A stretch of DNA of 64,000 nucleotides from Chondrinema litorale (GCF_026250525.1 NZ_CP111045.1:460471-524470); one strand, 5' to 3'; shown: positions 8,607-18,096, counted from the stretch's first letter. Numbers and translations: made by a program. Notes: generated from the letters alone by a model not told the origin.

Positions 8607-10517
8607 ATGAAGTATAGTTACTTTGTATTTATAATGTTATGGCTATCCTTTTCAAAAAACATCTGCCTTGCACAAGAAATTGAAACAGGAATTCTACTAG
8701 AAAAAACAGTCGAAATTGATGATTCGGTAAGATCATTTTTATTTTATGTACCATCTTCTTATGATGGTTCCGAAGCATGGCCTTTAGTATTTAACCTACA
8801 TGGTGCATCAAGTAGCGCTTATCAGCACATGGCTGTTTCTGGCATGAACAACGTTGCAGACACAGCACACTTTTTAGTTGCTTATCCTGAAGGAATTAAC
8901 AATGGTACAGGCGTTACCGGTTGGAATGAATCTGGTCTGCCTTGGATACAAGACGATGTTAAATTTTTAAGTGAATCAATTGATTCTATCTCTAATGAAT
9001 ATAATGTTGATTCTTCAAAAGTATATTTTACTGGATACTCAAACGGTGGAGGTATGAGCCTTACACTTGCATGTACTTTGGGTGAAAAAGTAGCTGCTAT
9101 CGCTTCTGTTGCTGCTGCTGGTACTTATGAACCTTGCAACCCTATAAGACCAATGCCAATTTTATACATGCATGGCACTGCAGATATTGTCGCTCCTTAT
9201 TATGGTGGCCAAAGTGCTGTTTTTCCTTTGGTTTTTCCATCAGCTAGAGTAAAAGTAGATTATTGGTTGGCTAAAAATGAATGCTCAGCAGAAGCTACGA
9301 TTATAGAAGTTCCTGATACTGTTCTTTACGATAGTTCTAGTGTAATTATAGAACAATATAAACTTTGTGATTCATCTGCCGAATACTTGTTTTATACTAT
9401 TGAAAATGGTGGACATACTTGGCCTGGTGGCCCCCCTTCTCCACCTGCTTTAGCTTTTTTAGGTAATGTAAATCAAGATATAAATGCCAGCTCTGAAATA
9501 TGGAATTTCTTTTCTAAACATCAATTGCCTGATATTGAAAACCTACCATCTGTTGATGAGTTTTATTTGATCGATGCAAAAGCCGATGAAGAACTCATGA
9601 CGCTGACTGATTATACAACAATTAACCTTACTACTTTAGAAAGCGATAAATTAAGCATAATAGCTAAAACTGATGATACGATTGGTAGTATAAAATTAGA
9701 ATTGGCTGGTCCTATCGATTTTAAGCGAATTGAAAGCTACGCTCCTTATGCACTGTTTGGAGATGTAAACGGCAATTATAAAGGAGAAAAATTACCTGAA
9801 GGAGCATATACCTTAAAAGCAACTCCTTATGACGAATCAACAGCAAAAGGGATTTCAGGTTTAAGAAAATACCTGACATTTTATGTAGAAAACGACACGA
9901 TTATCACTGCCTTTGAATTGATTGACTCGCAGGCAGATACAGTTTTAATGTCTTTGACCGATGGAACTGTTATCGATCTATCAAACACCGGAAATCAACT
10001 AAATATCAAGACGAGGATTTATCCTGAAAAAGTTGGAAGTGTAAAGTTAGAATTTGATGGTACTTCTAAAATTGAAAATGTAATGCCCTATGCACTTTTT
10101 GGAGATACAAATGCAGATTATTTCGGTAAAGAAATAGCTGTAGGCAGTCACACATTATCTGCTATGGCTTATACAAAACCACAAGCTAAAGGAGATTTAG
10201 TTGCTTCTTACGCCATTTCATTTGAAGTAATTGAAGGAAGTTCTTACAAAAAGATAAGTAATAAGCTCTATCAAAATGAGCCAAACCCTTCAACTGGTTC
10301 AACTTCAATTAGAGCATTTATTAAAGAAGATATAAAAACAGCAAAAATGCTAATTCTCGATAATACGGGTGAACTGGTAAAAGAAATAGAGATTAAAAAC
10401 AGAGGAGAAATTACTGTTAATCCTCAATTAAACAATTTGAAAAAAGGCATTTACATCTATAAGTTAATCACGAGTGATTCAAGTTCTGATGTAAAAAGAT
10501 TGATGATAATTGATTGA
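8607..10517 (+). CDS. Secreted PHB-depolymerase-like (CE1) esterase with T9SS type A sorting domain
   Basis: Exported esterase of 636 residues. The signal peptide is residues 1-22 (ending NICLAQ). An alpha/beta-hydrolase domain (about 25-310) resembles LpqC/polyhydroxybutyrate depolymerases and feruloyl or acetyl-xylan esterases: nucleophile S145 in GYSNGGG, acid in HGTADIVAPY, His in ENGGHTWPGG. Two related beta-rich modules follow (about 320-430 and 435-550), each with a YALFGD motif and a late TL-A-Y motif; they look like binding modules. The last 80 residues (LYQNEPNPSTGSTSI to KRLMIID) form a type A sorting domain, so the protein should pass T9SS to the cell surface or medium. It is a monocistronic gene with a terminator. 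The natural polymer substrate is unknown. Confidence 0.88.
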   Translation: MKYSYFVFIMLWLSFSKNICLAQEIETGILLEKTVEIDDSVRSFLFYVPSSYDGSEAWPLVFNLHGASSSAYQHMAVSGMNNVADTAHFLVAYPEGINNGTGVTGWNESGLPWIQDDVKFLSESIDSISNEYNVDSSKVYFTGYSNGGGMSLTLACTLGEKVAAIASVAAAGTYEPCNPIRPMPILYMHGTADIVAPYYGGQSAVFPLVFPSARVKVDYWLAKNECSAEATIIEVPDTVLYDSSSVIIEQYKLCDSSAEYLFYTIENGGHTWPGGPPSPPALAFLGNVNQDINASSEIWNFFSKHQLPDIENLPSVDEFYLIDAKADEELMTLTDYTTINLTTLESDKLSIIAKTDDTIGSIKLELAGPIDFKRIESYAPYALFGDVNGNYKGEKLPEGAYTLKATPYDESTAKGISGLRKYLTFYVENDTIITAFELIDSQADTVLMSLTDGTVIDLSNTGNQLNIKTRIYPEKVGSVKLEFDGTSKIENVMPYALFGDTNADYFGKEIAVGSHTLSAMAYTKPQAKGDLVASYAISFEVIEGSSYKKISNKLYQNEPNPSTGSTSIRAFIKEDIKTAKMLILDNTGELVKEIEIKNRGEITVNPQLNNLKKGIYIYKLITSDSSSDVKRLMIID

Positions 10518-10541
10518 TTTAATTTACAATAGTAAGTTTTT

Positions 10542-10581
10542 ACAGGTCAGTAAATTTTTTACTTTCCTGTTTCTTTTTTTT
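10542..10581 (+). terminator. Rho-independent terminator after the esterase gene
   Basis: Stem ACAGG..AGTAAA (10542-10554) pairs with TTTACT..CCTGT (10558-10570) around a 2-nt internal mismatch. On the plus strand it is followed by TTCTTTTTTTT. Confidence 0.75.
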
Positions 10582-11254
10582 AATTCTCTAAAACAAAAAT
10601 TATTGAAGATGGCATTTTAGCTTCTGGAAAGCTCGGTTCGATCATATCTATCAGGTTTAAATCACAGCTTTTGAACATAGAAACCCAACTAGAAAGTGTT
10701 CTCGAATACCATGAATGAGGAGAAACAAAATTGCCTTTTAAACCCTTCCAAGAATCTTCTACCCATTGATTTTTATAAAAACCTGTAACAGTTGCAAAAC
10801 TAAATGGATGCAATGTTTGGATAAATATCTGCCCATCGGTTGACAGACTTTTCTTAACCTGATTCAATAATGCTCTTGTTTCTTCATGTTTGTAAAGGCA
10901 AAAATTTAACACGATTCCATTATATGGAGCCTCTGGTATTTCTTTCCCAGCTATAATCTCTTCAAAAGTGAGATGGTAAAAAGAGTTCTCACTTTTAGAT
11001 TTAGCATGTTTAACCAACTCTTCTGTACCATCTACACCAACTGCTGTTTTTTGCCCATTTTGAGATATTGCTCTTGTAAGCCAACCTTCGCCACAACCTA
11101 AATCAAGAAACTTCTGCCCTTTTGCGGCTAACACTGTATCCGCAATGGCTTTATTAGTTACTTTGCGAGATTCAATACCTTCCATATCTAGCACTTTAAT
11201 CCACTCCTGTGCATTGAGTTGCCACGAATTTAAAACTTCATTGTCTGTTGCCAT
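10580..11254 (-). CDS. Class I SAM-dependent methyltransferase
   Basis: Small-molecule methyltransferase of about 224 residues. The SAM-binding motif I is FLDLGCGEGWLTRAI, followed by motif II with AVGVDGTEELV; post-motif NFCLYKHEET and a beta 5 region FIQTLHPFSF also fit the family. The frame is open to 11299, but the Met at 11254 (MATDNEVLNSW) gives the usual N-terminus, while the upstream residues are untypical. It sits downstream of the SusD gene after a hairpin, so it is probably transcribed separately. The acceptor is unknown. The 3' end touches the esterase terminator region, making the two genes tightly convergent. Confidence 0.87.
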   Translation of the reverse strand: MATDNEVLNSWQLNAQEWIKVLDMEGIESRKVTNKAIADTVLAAKGQKFLDLGCGEGWLTRAISQNGQKTAVGVDGTEELVKHAKSKSENSFYHLTFEEIIAGKEIPEAPYNGIVLNFCLYKHEETRALLNQVKKSLSTDGQIFIQTLHPFSFATVTGFYKNQWVEDSWKGLKGNFVSPHSWYSRTLSSWVSMFKSCDLNLIDMIEPSFPEAKMPSSIIFVLEN

Positions 11255-11353
11255 TTTGTATGCGTGATTAGTTGAATAAAAAAAGTGCCTCGAATACATA
11301 CAATTAGTTAAACTGTTAGCATCAAGGCACCAGTCTGATAATTAAGAACTTAA

Positions 11354-11380
11354 TTGTTTTACAATTGAAATGTAAAACAA
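11354..11380 (-). terminator. Hairpin after the SusD gene
   Basis: Perfect 10-bp inverted repeat TTGTTTTACA/TGTAAAACAA with a 7-nt loop, immediately downstream of the SusD stop on the minus strand. The following tract is only moderately T-rich, so it is either a weak terminator or an mRNA-end hairpin. Confidence 0.5.
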
Positions 11381-11386
11381 AGTTTT

Positions 11387-12712
11387 TTAGATAGCTGGAT
11401 CAGCAGGAGTATTATTGTTATTATTTCTCTCTCTTGCTGGATACGGATAAAAGTTTCTATTTCTTTCATCAGTAAAAACTTGTGAGTCAGTACTTGGTTC
11501 AGGTCTATCGAATCGTCTACTATCCTCTAAACTCATTCCATTAAGATAGAGCTCTATACATCTATTTTTGTAGATTTCTAAAAGCAATGCCTCTTCAGAA
11601 ACTGTTCCATCATACTCACCTAAACTAGCATTAACACCAGTAGGATCATCAGTTTTAGTTAAAAGAGAATTTAAAGCCTCAACTGAAGCATTTAAATCAG
11701 GAGATCCTTTTCTGATGTTCGCTTCAGCAATAATTAACAACATTTCTCCGGGCTGATAAACAGGTATCAAATCTGTAGCTGATTGATAAAATCCGGTTAA
11801 TTCTTCGTATTCAAAGCCATTTTCGTTTGCAGTATCTAATGAACTTAAGAAGAAATCTATTCTTGCATCTGTTGTATCAATCTCAAAAGATTCAGGCAAT
11901 CCAAAATCATCAGCAGGCATACAGTATCCTAAATTTACAATTCTAGACCACAAAGGGTTTTGGTTTTGAGAATCATAAGCGAAATAAGAAGCAGAAGATA
12001 AATCAACTGTATTTGCAGCTGTTATTGCTGCATCATATTCACCAACAAATAAATTGTATCTAGCAAGAAAAGCATTAATGCAGTTAATTAAATCTACATT
12101 TCCTAATAAAACATCACTATCAAAACCTGCATCAACAGAACCTCCAAGTAGTGAAGAAGCTTGCTCTAATAGAGCAATAGCTGTCTCGAAACCTTCAGTT
12201 CTACTTACAAAAGCAGCATCGTTACTTTGGCTTGTTTCAACCACAACTTGCTCGAAGTTTTGAGCTAATGTTCCTATACTTATTGCTTTAAAGAAATATG
12301 CATAAGCCAACATGGTATTTTTTGTTTCTTCTTCTAAAGTAACATTTTCAGCTCCATATTCAAGTTGATTGCACATTTCTACAATCCTTAACATTGTAGC
12401 CCAAATACCACTTACATTTGAATTATCATTTGGCAATACACTACCTCCATCTTCTAATTCTAATAAATTGATGTAAGTTGTAGTCCTTACCAATTCACGA
12501 GTAGTCATTCCAGGAGTTTCAGTAATGTATAAAAGCCCAGTTGTTGAATAGAGTTGTTTTATACCTACACTCAAAGCGATTAGCCCCTCACTACTAGTTA
12601 AAATTTGTTCGTCTGTTGGTGCATTCGGATTTGCAAAATCTGTTTCACATGATGAAAATATCACCATAGAAAGCACCAAAAAAGATGTATATATATTTAT
12701 TATTTTCTTCAT
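11387..12712 (-). CDS. SusD/RagB-family outer-membrane nutrient-binding lipoprotein
   Basis: Surface lipoprotein partner of the adjacent SusC channel, about 441 residues. The start at 12712 (MKKIINIYTSF) gives a lipoprotein signal ending MVIFSSC, with the acylated Cys near residue 21; an upstream Met at 12745 would overlap SusC and spoil the signal. The N-terminal NPNAPTDEQI and the helical TPR-like body with late LYLNGMSLEDSRRF and the C-terminal FYPYPARERN match the SusD/RagB fold. SusD proteins cap SusC barrels and bind oligosaccharides or peptides. No glycoside hydrolase or peptidase is next to the pair, so the ligand is not indicated. Confidence 0.9.
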   Translation of the reverse strand: MKKIINIYTSFLVLSMVIFSSCETDFANPNAPTDEQILTSSEGLIALSVGIKQLYSTTGLLYITETPGMTTRELVRTTTYINLLELEDGGSVLPNDNSNVSGIWATMLRIVEMCNQLEYGAENVTLEEETKNTMLAYAYFFKAISIGTLAQNFEQVVVETSQSNDAAFVSRTEGFETAIALLEQASSLLGGSVDAGFDSDVLLGNVDLINCINAFLARYNLFVGEYDAAITAANTVDLSSASYFAYDSQNQNPLWSRIVNLGYCMPADDFGLPESFEIDTTDARIDFFLSSLDTANENGFEYEELTGFYQSATDLIPVYQPGEMLLIIAEANIRKGSPDLNASVEALNSLLTKTDDPTGVNASLGEYDGTVSEEALLLEIYKNRCIELYLNGMSLEDSRRFDRPEPSTDSQVFTDERNRNFYPYPARERNNNNNTPADPAI

Positions 12713-12731
12713 TTGAATATTCTTTTTAGGT

Positions 12732-15692
12732 TTAGAAAGTGACATTTACACCAAATTGATATGTTCTTGGAATAGGCACACCAGCAAAATCAAAACCTCT
12801 TACACCATTGCTCTGCCCAGTAGTGTTAATTTCTGGATCCCACGAAGTGTAGTTGTCAAACGATAATAAGTTACGACCCACTAATGTGAACTTTACAGTT
12901 TCGATAATGTCTGACTTTGGATTGATGTAGTAACTCAAAGCAATTTCTCTCAATTTCACAAAAGAACCATCAGTAATAAACTCCTCATAAATACTGTAAG
13001 TAGCTCTACTAAATCCTTTTGGTAAGTCGCCGTTCAATTCAGCTTCTGAAGAAGTACCACCACCAAAACGGTTAATTACCCTTTTATTCCAATCGAATAC
13101 ATCGTATCCTTGAACTGCATCAAATTGCACTCTTAATCCAAGTTTCTTGTAGCTAAACTCATTGATTAATGAACCGAACCAATCAGGATTTGGATCACCT
13201 AGAATCTTTGAAGAGGTGCCATCTTCCGCTGTACCTGCAGAAGGTAGTCCATCAGTACCATATACTATATTTCCATCTTCATCACGCTCATAAAAACCTC
13301 CTTTAAAAACACCTATTGATTGTCCTGGAATTACATAACTTGCTGAGAAACTATTCGGTAAAGTGATTGATTCTCCTACTACTTTATTAACTGTATTATC
13401 ATTTGAAGAATAAGTTGCCGTTAAATCCCAATTAAAATCTTTTGTTTTAATTACTGATGCTCTTACTAAAAGCTCAATACCTTTGTTCGTTAAAGCACCT
13501 ACGTTTTCGTATCTGGTAGTATATCCAGAAGAAGAAGCTAATTCTCTTTCAAGTAAAAGGTCTTCAACATCTTGGTTGTAGTATGTTAGCTCGAAACCTA
13601 ATCTGTCGTTTAGTAAGCCTACATCTATACCAATTTCAAACTCTTCTTGTCTCTCTGGCCTAAGATCACTGTTACCCAGAACTGTAGCAGGAACAACACC
13701 ACTTGTACTATTAATTGACACAGCATTATAATTAGAAAATCTGTCGAATGCACCTAATGCAGTTAAGTTCCCAGCTTGTCCCCAAGAAGCTCTCAATTTA
13801 AATGTTGGTATGGTTGCTCCAAAAGTACTTTGCCAGAAGTCCTCTGATGAAATAAGGTAAGAAGCACTTGCTTTAGCATATACTTGGTTTCTTTCATCAG
13901 TACCGAAAACTGAAGCTCCATCAAGTCTTAAAGCACCTGTTAAGAAGAATTTCTCTTTAAACCCAAATGTTTGCTGAGCAAAAGCACCCCAATAAGATAC
14001 TTCACTTCTATAATCTGATTGACCGATAATTGTACCAGCAGAAGAAACTTGAGCAGCTGGTACAAGATCTTGAGCTGTAAGAGAGATACTTTCTAATGTT
14101 TGATTTTGCCATGTACCACCAATTACACTAGTCGATCTAATATCTGGAGAAATATTAAAATCATAGCTAAGATTTAAATCACTATTATATTGAAATACAT
14201 TTGCATCTCCTCTTGTAGCATAACCACCTCCATATGCATTGGAGGTATTACCAATTGGCAAATATCCTTTACCAGATTGATTATAATAATCAATACCTAA
14301 CTGGTAAGTAATTGTCATATTATCTATTGGATTAGCTGTTAAACCTAAGTTTGTAATAACACGATTTGTTTTTTGTCCAAATTGATAGTTTGCAACAACT
14401 TCTGCAGGATTAGAAAACAATGAGTTGCCCGGATAAACACCATATTCATCAGGAGAAGGATCGATTGTATTATCAGCAAAGATAAAACCTGTAAGTGCTC
14501 CGTAGTATTCAACCAAACCACCATTCGGAATATCTTGACTAGTACTATTAGTATAATTTAATCCTAAGTTTAAAGTCAACCAGTCGTTTACATATTGATT
14601 CAAGTTTAAACGAGCTCCATATCTTTCGAAACTTGAATTTTTAACAATACCACCATTATTCAAATATGATCCAGAAATAAAGTACTTTGTTTTATCTGTA
14701 CCTCCATTTATAGAAATGAAGTTTTCAGAACCATAACCTTTTCCAAAAATTTCTTCTTGTAAATCGTAACGAGTTACACTCTCAGTGCTTAAATCCGCAT
14801 AATCTGTAGCATTCACCCAGTCAACTGGAGATTGGTTATAATCTATCTTCTTTCTGAGTTCGTTCATTCTAAAGCTGGTAGATAATGATATTTTTGGTTT
14901 ACCAGACTGGCCTCTTTTTGTAAAGATTTGAACCACACCATTACTAGCTCTAGAACCGTAGATAGCCGCAGCTGCAGCACCTTTAATTACCTCTATTCTT
15001 TCAATATCGTTCGGGTTAATATCAACAAGTCTGTTCTGTGTTGTACCCCCAAGGTCGATTAGTTCATTGCTACTGTTACTTACTATTACTCCATCAACAA
15101 TGTACAAAGGATCAGAGCTACCAGTAATAGTACTTGGCCCTCTTAATCTTACACTTATACCACCAGCTGGATCACCAGAGTTTTGCTGAATAAGTGCACC
15201 AGAAATTTTACCTGATAATGCCTGATCTATAGCTACTGCACCAGTATTTTCTAAATCTTTTGATTGTACGGTAGAAATCGCATTTCCTAATTGCTTTTTA
15301 CTGGTTGCTACTGTAGACCCTGTAACAACAACCTCATCGAGGCTTAGAATATCTGCCTTAAGAGGAACATCAATTGTAATTTTAGTTTGTGCTCCTAGTG
15401 AGACAGGTAAAGTTTGAGAAACATATCCGATAGACCTTACAATTAATTTGTATTCTCCCGGATCAACATTAGTAGAAATTGTAAATTCACCATCAAGATT
15501 AGAAATTGTTCCTACATCTGTACCCTCAAGTTGAAGAGTAGCACCGATAAGTGGATCTCCACTTCCCTGATCTGTGATTTTACCCATAATTACATAATTA
15601 GCCTGGGCCATCACTTCCGCATTAAAGAAAACAATAAGCCCCATCAACCCTAGCATTATAAGGCGTTTTTTGTAATTGATTACTATTTTCAT
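12732..15692 (-). CDS. SusC/RagA-family TonB-linked outer-membrane transporter
   Basis: TonB-dependent uptake channel of 986 residues. A signal peptide (about 1-29, ending AEVMAQ) is followed by a carboxypeptidase-regulatory-like domain (about 33-110). Then comes the SusC signature at the plug (LDEVVVTGSTVATSKKQLG) with NPNDIERIEVIKGAAAAAIYGSRASNGVV, and a 22-strand barrel ending in a terminal aromatic residue (GVNVTF). It is transcribed with SusD, 19 bp downstream. Upstream lies a 339-bp gap to a divergent DeoR-type regulator, with symmetric half-sites. The pair is a minimal PUL-like import unit without enzymes. Its substrate cannot be deduced. Confidence 0.94.
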   Translation of the reverse strand: MKIVINYKKRLIMLGLMGLIVFFNAEVMAQANYVIMGKITDQGSGDPLIGATLQLEGTDVGTISNLDGEFTISTNVDPGEYKLIVRSIGYVSQTLPVSLGAQTKITIDVPLKADILSLDEVVVTGSTVATSKKQLGNAISTVQSKDLENTGAVAIDQALSGKISGALIQQNSGDPAGGISVRLRGPSTITGSSDPLYIVDGVIVSNSSNELIDLGGTTQNRLVDINPNDIERIEVIKGAAAAAIYGSRASNGVVQIFTKRGQSGKPKISLSTSFRMNELRKKIDYNQSPVDWVNATDYADLSTESVTRYDLQEEIFGKGYGSENFISINGGTDKTKYFISGSYLNNGGIVKNSSFERYGARLNLNQYVNDWLTLNLGLNYTNSTSQDIPNGGLVEYYGALTGFIFADNTIDPSPDEYGVYPGNSLFSNPAEVVANYQFGQKTNRVITNLGLTANPIDNMTITYQLGIDYYNQSGKGYLPIGNTSNAYGGGYATRGDANVFQYNSDLNLSYDFNISPDIRSTSVIGGTWQNQTLESISLTAQDLVPAAQVSSAGTIIGQSDYRSEVSYWGAFAQQTFGFKEKFFLTGALRLDGASVFGTDERNQVYAKASASYLISSEDFWQSTFGATIPTFKLRASWGQAGNLTALGAFDRFSNYNAVSINSTSGVVPATVLGNSDLRPERQEEFEIGIDVGLLNDRLGFELTYYNQDVEDLLLERELASSSGYTTRYENVGALTNKGIELLVRASVIKTKDFNWDLTATYSSNDNTVNKVVGESITLPNSFSASYVIPGQSIGVFKGGFYERDEDGNIVYGTDGLPSAGTAEDGTSSKILGDPNPDWFGSLINEFSYKKLGLRVQFDAVQGYDVFDWNKRVINRFGGGTSSEAELNGDLPKGFSRATYSIYEEFITDGSFVKLREIALSYYINPKSDIIETVKFTLVGRNLLSFDNYTSWDPEINTTGQSNGVRGFDFAGVPIPRTYQFGVNVTF

Positions 15693-15860
15693 AGTCGTGG
15701 TTTAAATTAAAAAATACTTTATTGTCAAAAGATATGGTTGTTAATGGCTAAGGGCTGACTGCTAAATCGATAAAAACCCGCAAAACGCTTTACTTTTTGC
15801 AGCTTTTTAAAGCAAAACTTTGTGTTTATGAGTTAATAATAGAATCAAAAAAATTTATTT

Positions 15861-15905
15861 GCAATAATATGTGGCAATATTGATGAATATATTGCAAAAT
15901 ATTGC
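15861..15905. promoter_or_regulatory. Four symmetric GCAATA/TATTGC half-sites in the SusC-DeoR gap
   Basis: The 339-bp gap 15693-16031 holds no gene. Inside it GCAATA occurs at 15861-15866 and 15874-15879, and its reverse complement TATTGC at 15890-15895 and 15900-15905. The inner outermost pairing forms an 8-bp inverted repeat, GCAATATT (15874) with AATATTGC (15898). This symmetric cluster between a transport operon and a divergent regulator is a plausible DeoR-type operator. Binding is inference. Confidence 0.5.
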
Positions 15906-16031
15906 AGGTTATCACCAACGATCATTATATTTCTAATTCTTTGAGAGATTTTATTTATATTATACTCAATTAGCCATAGTTATTTATTACTAAAACAAAC
16001 ACATACAAGCCTTCGGCCTCAAATATTAAGT

Positions 16032-16784
16032 ATGAAAAAAGAAAACAGGCATCAGGTTATTTTACATAATGTAAGCATACATAATAGAGTTTTGCTTTCT
16101 GATTTATCTCAATTACTCAATGTTTCTATAGATACTGTTAGAAGAGATGTAGTAGAATTACACACTCAAGGTAAATTAAAGAAAGTACACGGTGGTGCTG
16201 TTGCAAATGGATTTCAGTTTAAGCAAAATGTATCTAACGATGAGATCTATGCTGCCGAATGCAAACATGGAATTGCAGATAAAGCTTTAAAACTTATTAA
16301 AAACGATCAAGTAATTTTAATAAGTGGAGGTACTACCAATCTAGAACTTGTTAAAAGATTGCCGTTAAAATTAAGAGCTACATTTTTTACACCGAGTTTG
16401 CCAATTGCTTTAGAGCTAATGTCTCACCCTACTGTAGAAGTAATACTTATTGGTGGTAAACTGTCTAAAGACTCACAAGTATCTATGGGGGGGTATGCGA
16501 TTAATATGCTTGCAGATATTAAAGCTGATTTATGCTTTCTGGGAACCGGATACATGGATATAAGCAATGGTCTTACAGAATTTGATTGGGAAGTGGTGCA
16601 AATAAAAAAGGCCATGATTCGATCATCTAAAAATGTAATTTCCCTTACGATTTCCGAAAAGTTAAACTCTCATCAAAAATATAAAATCTGCCAACTACAA
16701 GAAATTAATACACTTATTACAGAGCTAGATGGAGATCACGAATTACTAACACCTTACAAAAGAATGATTAATACAATACTTTAG
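16032..16784 (+). CDS. DeoR/GlpR family transcriptional regulator
   Basis: Regulator of sugar or sugar-phosphate metabolism, 250 residues. The N-terminal DeoR winged helix spans about 5-55 (RVLLSDLSQLLNVSIDTVRRDV with VHGGAV at its end, the family signature). The C-terminal sensor (about 75-235) has the sugar-phosphate-isomerase-like fold with ISGGTTN and GTGYMDISNGLTEFD, motifs that bind phosphorylated sugars in DeoR proteins. It is divergent from the SusC/SusD operon and is the obvious candidate for its control, with its effector probably a phosphosugar derived from the imported ligand. Confidence 0.92.
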   Translation: MKKENRHQVILHNVSIHNRVLLSDLSQLLNVSIDTVRRDVVELHTQGKLKKVHGGAVANGFQFKQNVSNDEIYAAECKHGIADKALKLIKNDQVILISGGTTNLELVKRLPLKLRATFFTPSLPIALELMSHPTVEVILIGGKLSKDSQVSMGGYAINMLADIKADLCFLGTGYMDISNGLTEFDWEVVQIKKAMIRSSKNVISLTISEKLNSHQKYKICQLQEINTLITELDGDHELLTPYKRMINTIL

Positions 16785-16788
16785 CTGC

Positions 16789-16827
16789 AAAAAAAATGGT
16801 GTTTACTGTAAAATACAATAAACACCA
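16789..16827 (-). terminator. Rho-independent terminator, minus strand
   Basis: Perfect 9-bp stem TGGTGTTTA/TAAACACCA (16797-16805 with 16819-16827). On the minus strand it is followed by eight T residues (16796-16789). It closes the minus-strand small gene that stops at 16856 and lies just past the DeoR stop. Confidence 0.85.
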
Positions 16828-16855
16828 AATATTAAGATTTATGGTTGTTGAATTA

Positions 16856-17278
16856 TTATTCACCTCTTAACCATGCAAATGCTTTTTCTCTTTGAGAGAA
16901 ATATTTATACTCAACACCTGCATTATTATCGGTACTGTTTACAATTTTTTCAACAGTAATTTTATTAAAAATATCACCAGAAACTACAATAGCATTTCTT
17001 TTAAATCCTGCTTTAAGAATCTCTGGTTGCCAAACTTCGTTTGTCCACTTTTGATCAGCAACACTTACAACTTTCATATTCACAACATCTCCCATTATAG
17101 AGTCTGCCTTATGTTTTTTGAAAGCTTCTAAAATTTTATTCATATTAGCTCTGTAAGTATCAGAGTTCGCAAAACCATTCCAGGTATTTTCTATACAATT
17201 AGAATCTGGATGATATTTGATAGATATTACTTTATCCTCAAAAAAAGTTATTGGTTCTGCAATTGTGTTTGATGACAT
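16856..17278 (-). CDS. Small STAS/SpoIIAA-like protein, paralogue A
   Basis: A 140-residue soluble protein without a signal peptide. I do not recognise a named gene. An N-terminal beta-rich part (VISIKYHPDSNCIENTWNGF) leads to a central D-V-V-N-M region and W-P-E-I-L-K-A, then a C-terminal YFSQREKAFAWLRG. The layout resembles the single-domain STAS/SEC14-like (SpoIIAA-like) family of Bacteroidota. It is clearly paralogous to the protein at 18097-18528, with the same W(x)9-10 spacing, I-V-S-D-F and reEkA-WL ending. The two flank an SDR-fold gene, all on the minus strand. The gene ends in a good terminator, so the three may form one transcript. Confidence 0.6.
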   Translation of the reverse strand: MSSNTIAEPITFFEDKVISIKYHPDSNCIENTWNGFANSDTYRANMNKILEAFKKHKADSIMGDVVNMKVVSVADQKWTNEVWQPEILKAGFKRNAIVVSGDIFNKITVEKIVNSTDNNAGVEYKYFSQREKAFAWLRGE

Positions 17279-17313
17279 ATTTAATTTGTTTAGACTATAA
17301 AATAATTACGTTT

Positions 17314-18033
17314 TTATGCCGTCCAACCACCATCAACCTCAACTATTTGTCCGTTTACATAGGTTGAAGTTGCAAGGAAATAAGCAGCTTGTGCCACTTC
17401 GCTTGGTTGACCTGGACGCTTCATAGGAATTTGAGCAAGAGTTAAAGCACCAAATTCCATCATTTGTTCTTGTGTTAAATTATTAGAAATGTTAGTTTGG
17501 ATTAAACCTGGAGATACAGCATTTACTCTAATACCTTTATCTGCAAGTTCTACTGCCAAACCTTTTGCTACTGCATTTAAAGCACCATCTATTGCATTTC
17601 CAGCACTGAAAAGCGGAAGGCCTTTTTTATCTGCAATACCTGAGCAGAAAATAATGTTGCTTCCTTCACCCATAATTGGAACAGCGTAGTGTACACTCAT
17701 GAATTGTCCATAAAAGCGTGTATCGAGTAATCTACGTACATCTGACATTGGTACTGATTCTACCGGACCAAACCATCCGCCACCAGCACAAGTGCATAGT
17801 ATATCGATGCTCTCAAAAGACTGTATAAATTCTTTTACAGACTCTTCATTAGATACATCAACTACTTTGTAAGATGCACGTTCGGACATTGTTGCAACTG
17901 CGTCTTTTAGTTTAGATTCAGTTCTACCACAAATAGTAACATTTGCACCTTCTTGGTCAAATCTTTGGGCAATACCTAGTCCAATACCTGAACCACCACC
18001 TGTAACAATTGCTGTTTTGTTTTCAATGCTCAT
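17314..18033 (-). CDS. SDR-fold protein lacking the catalytic Tyr and Lys
   Basis: Classical-length short-chain dehydrogenase/reductase of 239 residues. The cofactor motif TGGGSGIG is at about 10-17, an NNAG-equivalent appears as CTCAGGGWFG, the Ser is at S131 (IIFCSG), and the RVNAVSPG and terminal GQIVEVDGGW motifs are intact. The catalytic YxxxK is replaced by F142-SAG-N146 (codons ttc and aat), so normal hydride-transfer chemistry with Tyr/Lys cannot occur. Atypical SDRs with this loss exist and may use other residues or act as regulators. It is sandwiched between two paralogous small proteins with gaps of 35 and 63 bp. Confidence 0.85.
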   Translation of the reverse strand: MSIENKTAIVTGGGSGIGLGIAQRFDQEGANVTICGRTESKLKDAVATMSERASYKVVDVSNEESVKEFIQSFESIDILCTCAGGGWFGPVESVPMSDVRRLLDTRFYGQFMSVHYAVPIMGEGSNIIFCSGIADKKGLPLFSAGNAIDGALNAVAKGLAVELADKGIRVNAVSPGLIQTNISNNLTQEQMMEFGALTLAQIPMKRPGQPSEVAQAAYFLATSTYVNGQIVEVDGGWTA

Positions 18034-18096
18034 TTTTATTAATTTATCTTGTTTATAATTGATTGATTTGTTTCAGTTTTGATATATATTTTTATA

